A stretch of 64,000 nucleotides of DNA, taken from contig NZ_JALQDG010000031.1 in the NCBI RefSeq assembly GCF_023631325.1, positions 208,906 through 272,905 on the forward strand, read 5' to 3'. The position numbers were made by a program, and so were the translations under genes. Position 1 is the first letter of the stretch; each line of letters opens with the position of its first letter. The notes beneath the pieces are model-generated. The model saw nothing but the letters and a program-made list of their open reading frames with translations. It searched no databases and had not been told where the DNA came from. Below, one piece after another: positions 25,737 through 34,261 of the stretch. The DNA comes from Caballeronia sp. INDeC2 (GTDB lineage: Bacteria; Pseudomonadota; Gammaproteobacteria; Burkholderiales; Burkholderiaceae).

Positions 25737-27238
25737 GCGCGCCCGTGGTGGAAGCGCTTGGGTTGACCAAGCGCTACGGTTCGACGGCGGCGCTGTCGGA
25801 CGTCACGATGCGCGTCTTGCCCGGCGAGTCGCACGCGCTCGTCGGGCGCAACGGTGCGGGCAAGTCGACGCTCGTCTCGATGATCACCGGATTGCGCCGT
25901 CCCGACGCCGGCGAGATCCGCTTCGGCGGCGAGCCTGCGCCGCCGCTCGCGGATCGCGATGGATGGCGCGAGCGCGTCGCGTGCGTCTATCAGCATTCGA
26001 CGATCATCCGCGAGCTGTCGGTCGCCGAGAACCTGTTCATCAACCGGCAGCATCGGCGCGGCGGCGTGATCGACTGGCGCACGATGCGTCGCGACGCGCG
26101 CGCATTGCTCGATCACTGGAAGATCGACGTGCGCGAGGACGCGCGCGCCGGCGATCTGACCGTCGAGGCGCGGCAACTCGTCGAGATCGCGCGGGCGCTG
26201 TCGTATGGTGCGCGCTTCATCATCCTCGACGAGCCGACTGCACAGTTGGACGGCGACGAGATCAAGCGTCTCTTCAGGCGTATCGAAGAGTTGCAGACAG
26301 AAGGTGTCACTTTCCTGTTCATTTCCCATCACTTGCAAGAGGTGTACGAAATCTGTCAGGCGGTGACCGTGCTGCGCGATGCGCGGCATATCGTCAGCGC
26401 ACCGGTTTCGGCTTTGCCGCGCGACAAGCTGATCGAAGCGATGACGGGCGAGCAAGGCGGCCTCGCTGTCGCCGATGCGGCGACGCGCGCGCCTTTGGCC
26501 GCCGATGCGTCGATCGCGCTTTCCGTGTCCAAGCTTTGCGGCGCCGACTACGACGACATCAGCTTCACCGTGCGACGCGGCGAAGTCATCGGCCTGACGG
26601 GCGCGACGACGAGCGGTCGCACGAGCGTTGCGGAAGCCATCGCCGGATTGAAGGCGCAGCGCAGCGGCACGATCGCGGTCGACGGCCGCACGCTCACGCC
26701 CGGCGACGTGCCCGACGCATTGGCGAATGGCGTCGGTTGCGTGCCGAAGGACCGGCATCGCGAGGGTCTGGTGCTCACGCAGTCCGTCGCGGAGAACGCG
26801 TCGATGACGATCGCGCGCACGCTCGGGCGCTTAGGCATCGCGTCGCCGGCGAAGAAGAACGCGTTCGGGCGTCGCATGATCGCGGCGCTCGGCATCAAGA
26901 CGCAAGGGCCGGAGCATGTCGTGTCGGGCCTGTCGGGCGGCAATCAGCAAAAAGTGGTGATGGCGCGCGCGCTCGCGACCGATCCCGACGTGCTCGTGCT
27001 CATCGATCCGACCGCGGGCGTGGACGTGAAATCGAAGGAAGCGCTGCTCGGTGTCGTCGAGCGCGTGCGCGAGGAAGGCAAGGCGGTGCTCGTCGTGTCC
27101 GGCGAACTCGACGACCTGCGCACCTGCGACCGCGTCCTCGTCATGTTCCGCGGCGCGATCGCCGCCGAATTTTCTGCCGGATGGCAGGACCATGAACTCA
27201 TCGCATCCGTCGAAGGAGTGTCTCTCCATGAAGCATGA
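25733..27238 (+). CDS. Sugar ABC transporter ATP-binding protein (two ABC domains)
   Basis: 501 residues, the double ATPase of carbohydrate uptake transporter class 2 (RbsA/XylG/MglA type). The first domain has Walker A GRNGAGKST (about 39-47) and DEPTAQLD. The second has a degenerate Walker A (GATTSGRTS near residue 290) but a good signature LSGGNQQKVVMARAL and Walker B DVLVLIDPTAGVD. This asymmetry is normal for the family. The start overlaps the binding-protein stop (ATGA), so the two are translationally coupled. It energises import with the next gene. Confidence 0.93.
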   Translation: MSAPVVEALGLTKRYGSTAALSDVTMRVLPGESHALVGRNGAGKSTLVSMITGLRRPDAGEIRFGGEPAPPLADRDGWRERVACVYQHSTIIRELSVAENLFINRQHRRGGVIDWRTMRRDARALLDHWKIDVREDARAGDLTVEARQLVEIARALSYGARFIILDEPTAQLDGDEIKRLFRRIEELQTEGVTFLFISHHLQEVYEICQAVTVLRDARHIVSAPVSALPRDKLIEAMTGEQGGLAVADAATRAPLAADASIALSVSKLCGADYDDISFTVRRGEVIGLTGATTSGRTSVAEAIAGLKAQRSGTIAVDGRTLTPGDVPDALANGVGCVPKDRHREGLVLTQSVAENASMTIARTLGRLGIASPAKKNAFGRRMIAALGIKTQGPEHVVSGLSGGNQQKVVMARALATDPDVLVLIDPTAGVDVKSKEALLGVVERVREEGKAVLVVSGELDDLRTCDRVLVMFRGAIAAEFSAGWQDHELIASVEGVSLHEA

Positions 27239-28250
27239 CGTTTCCAGTCCCGCGATGGCCGGCGTGCCGATGCAACGCCAGCGCCCGCGCATCGAGTTCG
27301 CGCGGTTTCGCGATCTCGCGCTGTTGCCCGCGCTCGCGTTGCTGCTCGCGATCGGCGCGTTCGTCAGCCCGAGCTTTCTGACGCAGGCGAATCTGATCAG
27401 CATTCTGGGTGCGTCGGCGGCGCTCGCGCTCGTCGTGCTCGCCGAATCGCTGATCGTGCTGACGGGCAAGTTCGACTTGTCGCTCGAATCGACGGTCGGC
27501 ATCGCGCCCGCCGTCGGCGCCATGCTCGTGATGCCCGCGGCGTCGGCGGGCTTCGGTCTCGAGTGGCCAGCGGCGGCCGGTCTCGCGGCGATCGTGGTGG
27601 TCGGCGCGCTGATCGGCTTCGTCAACGGCTTCATGGTCGTGCGGCTGCGCCTGAACGCGTTCATCGTCACGCTCGCGATGCTGATCGTGCTGCGCGGGAT
27701 GCTCGTCGGCGCGACGAAGGGCGGCACGCTCTTCGACATGCCACCGTCGTTCTTCACGCTCGCGACCACGCTCGTGCTCGGCCTGCCGATTTCCGTGTGG
27801 CTCGCCGCGGCGGCGTTCGCGGTGGCCGCGTTCATGCTGCGCTATCACCGCTTGGGGCGCGCGCTATACGCCATCGGCGGCAATCCCGAAGCGGCGCGCG
27901 CTGCGGGCATTCGCGTCGAGCGCATCACGTGGGGCGTGTTCATTCTGGGCAGCGTGCTCGCGTCGATCGGCGGGCTCGTCGTCACGGGCTATGTCGGCGC
28001 GATCAACGCGAACCAGGGCAACGGCATGATCTTCACGGTGTTCGCCGCGGCGGTGATCGGCGGCATCTCGCTCGATGGCGGCAAGGGCACGATGCTCGGC
28101 GCACTGTCAGGCGTTTTGCTGCTGGGCGTCGTGCAAAACCTCCTGACACTTGCGCAGGTTCCTTCGTTCTGGATTCAGGCGATTTACGGCGCGATCATCC
28201 TCGGCTCGCTGATGGTGGCGCGGATCGCGGGCGGCGAAGGACAAAACTGA
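27228..28250 (+). CDS. Sugar ABC transporter permease
   Basis: 340 residues of the RbsC/BPD_transp_2 family with about 8-10 membrane segments (for example LALLPALALLLAIGAFVSPSFL near 27-48 and VLAESLIVLTGKFDLSLESTVG). The EAA-like loop ALYAIGGNPEAARAAGIRVERI lies near residue 210. The ATG at 27228-27230 overlaps the ATPase end by 11 bases and has AAGGAGTG before it. It forms the inner-membrane channel of the importer. Confidence 0.92.
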   Translation: MKHDVSSPAMAGVPMQRQRPRIEFARFRDLALLPALALLLAIGAFVSPSFLTQANLISILGASAALALVVLAESLIVLTGKFDLSLESTVGIAPAVGAMLVMPAASAGFGLEWPAAAGLAAIVVVGALIGFVNGFMVVRLRLNAFIVTLAMLIVLRGMLVGATKGGTLFDMPPSFFTLATTLVLGLPISVWLAAAAFAVAAFMLRYHRLGRALYAIGGNPEAARAAGIRVERITWGVFILGSVLASIGGLVVTGYVGAINANQGNGMIFTVFAAAVIGGISLDGGKGTMLGALSGVLLLGVVQNLLTLAQVPSFWIQAIYGAIILGSLMVARIAGGEGQN

Positions 28251-28261
28251 CGATATCGACG

Positions 28262-28579
28262 ATGCAAAAAACCACCGACCCGCGCCTCATTCTGCTGAGT
28301 CCGGAAGACAACTGCCTGATCGCCGCCGCGCGTTTGCCAGCGGGCGAAACGCTGATGATCGAAGGCGAGGCCGTCACGCTCGCGGCGACCATCGAGCTTG
28401 CGCACAAGATCGCGCGGCGGGCGCTCGCGAAAGACGACAAGGTGCTGCGCTACGGCGCGATCATCGGTCACGTGAATGCCGATGTCGCGTGCGGCGAGCA
28501 TCTGCATACGCACAATCTGGAAAGCGACTACATCCCGACGTACACGCACGATGCCGGGCACGCTTACGTACAGCACTGA
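28262..28579 (+). CDS. UxaA-type dehydratase small subunit (SAF domain)
   Basis: 105 residues, a stand-alone SAF domain as found at the N-terminus of altronate and galactarate dehydratases (UxaA, GarD). Family marks are DNCLIAAARLPAGE and YGAIIGHVNADVACGEHLHTHNLESDY, with the metal-linked His and Glu in HVN and CGEHLHTHN. It pairs with the large subunit nine bases downstream. In this operon the expected reaction is dehydration of L-fuconate (or a like acid) to the 2-keto-3-deoxy acid; this is inferred from the remaining steps being present. The start ATG is at 28262-28264. Confidence 0.87.
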   Translation: MQKTTDPRLILLSPEDNCLIAAARLPAGETLMIEGEAVTLAATIELAHKIARRALAKDDKVLRYGAIIGHVNADVACGEHLHTHNLESDYIPTYTHDAGHAYVQH

Positions 28580-28588
28580 AGAACACTC

Positions 28589-29881
28589 ATGAACAGTCAC
28601 GCACTGCAAGGCTATCCGCGCGCGGACGGCAGGAAGGGCATCCGCAATGTAATCGCGGTGGCGTATCTCGTCGAATGCGCGCATCACGTCGCTCGCGAGA
28701 TCGTCACGCACTTCCGTCCATCGTTCGATGACTTCGATTCCTTCGATCCGCTGGCCGAATCGCCCGTGCATTTGATCGGCTTTCCGGGCTGCTACCCGAA
28801 CAGCTACGCCGAAAAAATGCTGGAGCGCATCTGCACGCATCCGAACGTCGGCGCGGTGCTGTTCGTGTCGCTCGGCTGCGAGAGCATGAACAAGCACTAT
28901 CTCGCCGATGCCGTGCGCGCGAGCGGGCGGCCCGCCGCCGTGCTGACGATTCAGGAAAAAGGCGGCACGCGCAGCACGATCCAGAACGGACTCGACTGGG
29001 TGCGCGATGCGCGTGCGACGCTCGCGCAGCAACACAAGGTGCCGATGGCGCTCGACGAACTGATCGTCGGCACGATTTGCGGCGGTTCGGACGGCACGAG
29101 CGGCATCACGGCGAATCCGGCGGTGGGCCGCGCGTTCGATGCGTTCATCGACGCGGGCGCGTCGTGCGTCTTCGAGGAAACGGGCGAGCTCGTCGGCTGC
29201 GAGTTCCATATGAAGCGGCGCGCGGCGCGGCCCGAACTCGGCGACGCGATCGTCGAATGCGTGCAGAAGGCCGCGCGCTACTACACGACGATGGGCCACG
29301 GCTCGTTTTCCGTCGGCAACGCGGACGGCGGGCTGACGACGCAGGAAGAGAAATCGCTCGGCGCATATTCGAAGAGCGGCGCGTCGCCGATCGTCGGCAT
29401 CATCAAGCCGGGCGATGTGCCGCCGACGGGCGGGCTCTATCTGCTCGATGTCGTCCCCGATGGCGAGCCGCGCTTCGGCTTTCCCAATATCAGCGACAAC
29501 GCGGAGATCGGCGAGCTGATCGCGTGCGGCTGTCACGTCATTCTCTTCACGACGGGGCGCGGCTCGGTGGTCGGCTCGGCGATATCGCCGGTTATCAAGG
29601 TTTGCGCGAATCCGTCGACGTATCGCAACCTGTCCGGCGACATGGACGTTGACGCCGGCCGCATTCTCGAAGGCCGCGCGACGCTCGACGAAGTGGGCCG
29701 CGAAATCGTCGATGTCACCGTTGCGGTGGCGGCGGGCGCCGCATCGAAATCGGAGGCGCTCGGGCATCAGGAATTCATCCTGACTTACAAAACCTTCGAA
29801 CCGGTCGGGCCCGCGTGTTTGCCCGGCGGCGTGGGACGCGTTACTGTGGCGTCTCGCACCGTGGAGATCGTTTCAAACTGA
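28589..29881 (+). CDS. UxaA-type dehydratase large subunit
   Basis: 430 residues matching the C-terminal catalytic part of altronate/galactarate dehydratases: GYPRADGRKGIRNVIAVAYLVECAHHVAREI at the start, VSLGCESMNKHYL near residue 92, GTICGGSDGTSGITANPAVGRAFD near residue 160, and CHVILFTTGRGSVVGSAISPVIKVCANP near residue 315. These enzymes use Fe or Mn. It follows the SAF-domain gene by nine bases and should work as its partner. Known fuconate dehydratases include unrelated enolase-superfamily enzymes, so this operon seems to use the UxaA-type solution. True altronate or galactarate as substrate cannot be ruled out from sequence alone. Confidence 0.87.
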   Translation: MNSHALQGYPRADGRKGIRNVIAVAYLVECAHHVAREIVTHFRPSFDDFDSFDPLAESPVHLIGFPGCYPNSYAEKMLERICTHPNVGAVLFVSLGCESMNKHYLADAVRASGRPAAVLTIQEKGGTRSTIQNGLDWVRDARATLAQQHKVPMALDELIVGTICGGSDGTSGITANPAVGRAFDAFIDAGASCVFEETGELVGCEFHMKRRAARPELGDAIVECVQKAARYYTTMGHGSFSVGNADGGLTTQEEKSLGAYSKSGASPIVGIIKPGDVPPTGGLYLLDVVPDGEPRFGFPNISDNAEIGELIACGCHVILFTTGRGSVVGSAISPVIKVCANPSTYRNLSGDMDVDAGRILEGRATLDEVGREIVDVTVAVAAGAASKSEALGHQEFILTYKTFEPVGPACLPGGVGRVTVASRTVEIVSN

Positions 29882-29903
29882 ACGTATCGACTGAGGGTCG
29901 CAC

Positions 29904-30950
29904 ATGACAGGAGACACGCAGGCAGTCTCGCGCCGGCGCACGATCGGCCGCACGGCGCTGGAAGTCACGGCGCTCGCGCTCGGCACCGCGCCGCTCGGCG
30001 GGCTGTATCACGAATTGACCGAAGACGAGGCGCGCGCAACCGTCGATGCCGCCTGGCAAGCCGGCATCCGCTACTTCGATACCGCGCCGCACTATGGTCA
30101 CACGAAGGCCGAGCATCGTCTGGGCGACGCGTTGCGGCGTTATCCGCGTGGCGAGTTCGTTCTCTCGACCAAGGTCGGCCGGCGCTTCGTCCCGCGCACG
30201 AGCGCCTACGACGGCAGCGAAGGCTGGGCCGCGCCGCTACCGTTCCAGGCGATCTACGACTACACCTACGACGGCATCATCCGTTCGTTTGAAGACAGCC
30301 AGATGCGCCTCGGCATGATCGATATCGACATCGTGCTGATACACGATATCGGCCGCGTCACGCATGGCGAGAAGAACGCGCACTACTGGAAGCAGCTCAC
30401 CGATGAAGGCGGCTTTCGCGCGCTCGAAGAGTTGAAGCAGTCTCGCGGCGTAAGAGCGGTGGGCCTCGGCGTGAACGAAGGCGCGGCCGTGATGCAAGCG
30501 CTGGCCGAATTCGACATCGACTGCGCCTTGCTCGCGGGCCGCTACACGCTGCTCGAGCAAGACACGCTCGACGATCTTCTGCCCGAATGCGAGAAACGAG
30601 GCGTGAGCATCCTGCTCGGCGGCGCGTTCAATTCGGGCATTCTCGCGCGCGGTCTCGCTGCGCACGCGCACGGCGATCTCAAATTCAACTACGGCGATGC
30701 GCCGAAGGATATCGTCGAGCGCGTCGGCAAGCTGGAGCGGGTGTGCCGTGCGCATGGCGTCGCGCTGTCCACGGCGGCCATCGAGTTTCCTTATGCGCAT
30801 AAAGTCGTGGCCACGGTGCTGATGGGCGCGCGCACGCCGGACGAAGTGCGCGAGAACGCGGCATCGTTCGCGACGCCGATTCCGCCCGCGCTCTGGGACG
30901 CGTTGCGCGCCGAAGGTCTGCTGCACGCGAACGCGCCGGTGCCGCGATGA
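29904..30950 (+). CDS. Aldo/keto reductase, probable L-fucose (D-threo-aldose) 1-dehydrogenase
   Basis: 348 residues of the AKR superfamily, of the branch with D-threo-aldose 1-dehydrogenase and pyridoxal 4-dehydrogenase. Catalytic Asp-59 and Tyr-64 are in RYFDTAPHYGHTKAEHRLG, Lys in VLSTKVGRR, and the His in VLIHDIGRV. It would oxidise L-fucose at C1 to L-fuconolactone with NAD(P), the first step of the route. It follows the dehydratase by 22 bases and its end overlaps the lactonase start. A parS-like palindrome lies inside the gene and encodes residues P296-K300 (PYAHK). Confidence 0.9.
   Translation: MTGDTQAVSRRRTIGRTALEVTALALGTAPLGGLYHELTEDEARATVDAAWQAGIRYFDTAPHYGHTKAEHRLGDALRRYPRGEFVLSTKVGRRFVPRTSAYDGSEGWAAPLPFQAIYDYTYDGIIRSFEDSQMRLGMIDIDIVLIHDIGRVTHGEKNAHYWKQLTDEGGFRALEELKQSRGVRAVGLGVNEGAAVMQALAEFDIDCALLAGRYTLLEQDTLDDLLPECEKRGVSILLGGAFNSGILARGLAAHAHGDLKFNYGDAPKDIVERVGKLERVCRAHGVALSTAAIEFPYAHKVVATVLMGARTPDEVRENAASFATPIPPALWDALRAEGLLHANAPVPR
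30789..30804. other. parS-like palindrome inside a coding gene (site 7)
   Basis: CCTTATGCGCATAAAG differs from the reference by one base and keeps the 14-base core TTATGCGCATAA plus AG, followed by TC. It is the rightmost copy, about 10 kb from parA, within the aldo/keto reductase gene. The constraint that it must also encode PYAHK explains why chance is possible; site binding is inferred. Confidence 0.6.
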
Positions 30951-31783
30951 ATATCGACTCACATCAGCATTACTGGGATCCATCGCGCGGCGACTATGGC
31001 TGGCTCACGCCGGACATGAAGCCGCTCTATCGCGTATTCGGTCCCGACGATCTCGCGCCGCTTCGCGAGTCTGTCGGCGTTCAACGCACAATCGTCGTTC
31101 AAGCCGCGCCGACGCTCGATGAAACGCGCTATCTGCTCGATCTCGCGCGCAATGAAGAGTCGATCGCGGGTGTCGTCGGCTGGGTGCCGCTCGATTCGCC
31201 CGATGCGCCGAAGTTCATCGACGAATTCGCGCGCGAGCCGAAGTTCAAGGCCGTGCGCCCGATGCTGCAGGACTTGCCTGACGATACGTGGATCGCACAC
31301 GCGCCGCGTGAGGATGCGATCGAGCGTCTCATCGATCTCGATCTCGCCTTCGATGCGTTGATCTTCGCGCGGCATGTGCCCCCGTTGATCGAGTTCGTCG
31401 AGCGATATCCGGCGTTGCGCGTCGTGGTCGATCATGGCGCGAAGCCGCCGATCCGCGACGGCCTCGCATCCGGCTGGCAACCGTGGGCCGATGGCATCGC
31501 GCAACTCGCCGCCTTGCCGCAAAAACTTCATTGCAAGCTCTCGGGCCTCGCGACCGAATCCGGCGAAAACTGGACCGACGAAACCTTGAAACCCTACGTC
31601 GCGCATCTTGTCGAGCATTTCGGTCCCGCGCGCCTGATGTGGGGCAGCGACTGGCCCGTGCTCGATATGAACGGCAGTTACACTGCATGGCACAGCACGG
31701 CCCAGAACCTCACGTCGCATCTTGAAAAAGCCGAGCAGGCCGCGATTTTCGGCGCGAACGCCCGCGCGTTCTACCGTCTCTGA
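30947..31783 (+). CDS. Amidohydrolase-family lactonase, probable L-fucono-1,5-lactonase
   Basis: 278 residues of the COG3618 branch of the amidohydrolase superfamily. The metal-binding HxH is at residues 6-8 (MNIDSHQHYWDPSRGDYGWL). Further marks: VVVDHGAKPPIRDG, LHCKLSGLATE and LMWGSDWPVLD, with the conserved Asp in SDWP. Members of this branch hydrolyse sugar lactones, including L-fucono-1,5-lactone. The start overlaps the aldose dehydrogenase stop (ATGA), which couples the two consecutive steps. The substrate assignment rests on operon context. Confidence 0.9.
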   Translation: MNIDSHQHYWDPSRGDYGWLTPDMKPLYRVFGPDDLAPLRESVGVQRTIVVQAAPTLDETRYLLDLARNEESIAGVVGWVPLDSPDAPKFIDEFAREPKFKAVRPMLQDLPDDTWIAHAPREDAIERLIDLDLAFDALIFARHVPPLIEFVERYPALRVVVDHGAKPPIRDGLASGWQPWADGIAQLAALPQKLHCKLSGLATESGENWTDETLKPYVAHLVEHFGPARLMWGSDWPVLDMNGSYTAWHSTAQNLTSHLEKAEQAAIFGANARAFYRL

Positions 31784-31835
31784 AACGGCTGATATACCCG
31801 GCATGTCTCAAAAACACTTTCGACTGGAGCAGTAG

Positions 31836-32579
31836 ATGGTACAAAGACTGGCAGGCAAGACGGCGTTGATCACGGCGGCGGGACAAGGCATCGGGCTCGC
31901 GACGGCCGAGCTTTTCGCGGCGCAGGGCGCGCGCGTGATCGCCACGGATATCCGCACGGCATCGCTCGAAGGGAAGCCATTCGACGTGCGCACGCTCGAC
32001 GTGCGCGATCCGCAGGCGATCAACGCGCTGGCCGACGAAATCGGCGCGATCGACGTGCTCTTCAACTGCGCGGGCTACGTGCATGCCGGCTCGATTCTCG
32101 AAGCGAGCGAGGAAGACTGGGATTTCGCCTTCGACCTGAACGCCCGTGCGATGTATCGTACGATTCGCGCGTTTCTGCCGAAGATGCTGGAAAAGGGCGG
32201 CGGCTCGATCATCAACATGTCGTCGGCGGCGTCGAGCGTGAAGGGCGTGCCGAATCGCTTCGTATATGGCGCGTCGAAGGCGGCCGTGATCGGGCTGACG
32301 AAGTCCGTCGCCGCCGATTTCGTCACGCGCGGCATCCGCTGCAACGCGATCTGTCCCGGCACGGTGGAATCGCCGTCGCTGAAGGACCGCATCGCGGAGC
32401 AGGCGAAGGCGCAGGGCGCGAGCGTCGATCAGATCCAGGCGGCGTTCGTCGCGCGCCAGCCGATGGGGCGCGTCGGCCGCGCCGAAGAGATCGCGGCGCT
32501 CGCGCTCTATCTCGGGTCGGACGAGTCGTCGTTCACGACGGGCCAGATTCATGTCATCGATGGCGGCTGGTCGAACTGA
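31836..32579 (+). CDS. SDR dehydrogenase, probable 2-keto-3-deoxy-L-fuconate dehydrogenase
   Basis: 247 residues of the short-chain dehydrogenase family. The cofactor motif is TAAGQGIG (residues 14-21), a conservative variant of TGxxxGIG. NCAGYVHAG follows near residue 75, then the catalytic Ser in NMSSAASSVKG and YxxxK in VYGASKAAVIGLTKS. The C-terminal QPMGRVGRAEEIAALALYLGSDESSFTTGQIHVIDGGW is standard. It would oxidise 2-keto-3-deoxy-L-fuconate to the 2,4-diketo acid with NAD. Position between lactonase and FAH-hydrolase genes supports that. The start ATG at 31836 follows GGAGCAG. Confidence 0.9.
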   Translation: MVQRLAGKTALITAAGQGIGLATAELFAAQGARVIATDIRTASLEGKPFDVRTLDVRDPQAINALADEIGAIDVLFNCAGYVHAGSILEASEEDWDFAFDLNARAMYRTIRAFLPKMLEKGGGSIINMSSAASSVKGVPNRFVYGASKAAVIGLTKSVAADFVTRGIRCNAICPGTVESPSLKDRIAEQAKAQGASVDQIQAAFVARQPMGRVGRAEEIAALALYLGSDESSFTTGQIHVIDGGWSN

Positions 32580-32621
32580 CCATCCCCTCATTCTTTTTCC
32601 GCACCAGGAGGATCAAACCAG

Positions 32622-33470
32622 ATGAAACTGCTTCGTTACGGCCCCAAGGGTCAGGAAAAACCGGGTCTGCTGGACGCCGAGGGCAAGATTCGCGACCTGT
32701 CGAAGGTCGTCGATGACATCGCCGGCGCGACGCTGACCGAAGCGGGCCTGGCGAAACTGCGCGACACCGATATCGCATCGCTGCCCGTCGTCGATGGCAA
32801 TCCGCGCATCGGGCCGTGCGTCGGACGCGTCGGCAAGTTCGTGTGCATCGGGCTGAATTACGCGGATCACGCCGCCGAATCGAACCTGCCGGTGCCGACC
32901 GAGCCGGTCCTCTTCAACAAGTGGACGAGCGCGATCAACGGCCCGAACGACGATGTCGAAATTCCGCGCAACTCGGTCAAGACCGACTGGGAAGTCGAGC
33001 TGGGCGTGGTCATCGGCAAGGAGGCGAAATACGTCGACGAAGCCAGCGCGCTCGATTATGTCGCGGGCTACTGCGTGATCAACGACGTCTCCGAGCGCGA
33101 ATGGCAGCTCGAGCACGGCACGCAATGGGACAAGGGCAAGGGCTTCGACACGTTCGGCCCGATCGGTCCGTGGCTCGTCACGAAGGACGAAGTCGCGGAT
33201 CCGCAGAAGCTCGATCTGTGGCTCGAAGTCGATGGCAAGCGCTATCAGAACGGCAACACGAAGACGATGGTGTTCACGGTCGCGCAACTCGTCGCGTATC
33301 TGTCGAAGGTGATGAGCCTGCAGCCGGGCGACGTCATTTCAACGGGCACGCCGCCGGGCGTCGGCATGGGCGTGAAGCCTGAAGCGGTGTATCTGAAGGC
33401 CGGCCAGACCATGCGTCTGGGCATTCAGGGCCTCGGCGAACAGACGCAGAAGACCGTCGCGGCGCAGTGA
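32622..33470 (+). CDS. FAH-family hydrolase, probable 2,4-diketo-3-deoxy-L-fuconate hydrolase
   Basis: 282 residues of the fumarylacetoacetate hydrolase family. Marks: KFVCIGLNYADHAAESNLPVPTEPVLFNKWTSAINGPNDDVEIP, the metal ligands in DWEVELGVVIGKEAKYV and NDVSEREWQLE, and GDVISTGTPPGVGMG near the end. It should cleave the 2,4-diketo acid to pyruvate and L-lactate, the last step of the non-phosphorylative fucose route. The gene follows AGGAGG and is the last of the operon, with a strong terminator behind it. Older annotation often calls this type ureidoglycolate lyase, which does not fit here. Confidence 0.9.
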   Translation: MKLLRYGPKGQEKPGLLDAEGKIRDLSKVVDDIAGATLTEAGLAKLRDTDIASLPVVDGNPRIGPCVGRVGKFVCIGLNYADHAAESNLPVPTEPVLFNKWTSAINGPNDDVEIPRNSVKTDWEVELGVVIGKEAKYVDEASALDYVAGYCVINDVSEREWQLEHGTQWDKGKGFDTFGPIGPWLVTKDEVADPQKLDLWLEVDGKRYQNGNTKTMVFTVAQLVAYLSKVMSLQPGDVISTGTPPGVGMGVKPEAVYLKAGQTMRLGIQGLGEQTQKTVAAQ

Positions 33471-33491
33471 CGCGCACGCGCGCAGCCAACA

Positions 33492-33517
33492 AAAAACCTC
33501 GCCGCGGCGAGGTTTTT
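33492..33517. terminator. Strong bidirectional terminator at the end of the sugar operon
   Basis: AAAAACCTCGCCG and CGGCGAGGTTTTT form a perfect 26-base palindrome whose outer arms are A5 and T5. It serves both the plus-strand operon and the convergent thioesterase gene. Confidence 0.9.
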
Positions 33518-33548
33518 GCTTTGAAGGACGGAGATTGAGATCGAAGAT

Positions 33549-33989
33549 TCAGGCGTGATAGACCGGCTCGGCGGAGACGCTTTCGCCGATGCGCGTGATC
33601 GTGCCCTGCGCGACCGCGACGAGCCGCTCGGCGCCGCCGTCGGTGACGAACACGTCGCACTGGCAGGTCGCCTGCGTCATGCCCGCATGGACGACGCGGG
33701 CGCGCGCCATTAGCGTGCCCGAGACGGCCGGGCGCAGATAGTTGATCTTGTACTCGCCGGTGACGACTTTCGGCCCGAGCCGCAGTGCGCCCGCAAAGGT
33801 CAGCGCATTGTCGACGAGATAACTCACCACCCCTCCGTGTACGAAGCCGTGTTGTTGCCTGAGCTCGTCCCTGATGGTCAGGCACAGCGTGAGACTTGCT
33901 GAATCGACCTGCATCAGCTTGGTTCCGAGCAAGGCGCTGAACGGTTGCGCATTCAGCGCACCGCGCGCGATATCGACTATTTCGGCCAT
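33549..33989 (-). CDS. PaaI-type acyl-CoA thioesterase
   Basis: 146 residues, hotdog fold. The family motif QQHGFVHGGVVSYLVDNALTFAGAL near residues 45-70 carries the HGG and the Asp/Asn catalytic area. GEYKINYLRPAVSGTLMARARVVHAG is the second conserved strand region. It hydrolyses an aryl- or short acyl-CoA; the substrate is open. The ATG at 33987-33989 follows AAGGAGTG, whereas a longer reading adds an unsupported leader. It is a single gene, not linked to the fucose operon. Confidence 0.88.
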   Translation of the reverse strand: MAEIVDIARGALNAQPFSALLGTKLMQVDSASLTLCLTIRDELRQQHGFVHGGVVSYLVDNALTFAGALRLGPKVVTGEYKINYLRPAVSGTLMARARVVHAGMTQATCQCDVFVTDGGAERLVAVAQGTITRIGESVSAEPVYHA

Positions 33990-34261
33990 TCGGACACTCC
34001 TTGGGTGGGTTCGGTGCCGTCCTGCAAAGACAATAGGAAGCGTTCGCGCGCACTGCAAGGAAGTCACGCAAAAATTGTGCAATGCTGCGTTTCGCCCGGC
34101 ATGCGCGTCCCGCCGATGACATCGCGCGAAGAGGGCGCATCGCCTGCATTGGCGTAGACAAGCCTTCGGGCAAACGATTCAAGCTTTCCGGCGCGCCTGC
34201 CGTAAACCCGCAGTGTCCCCGCAGTCAGCGGGCCTAAATTCGGAAAGCGTGGGTGCAAGTG

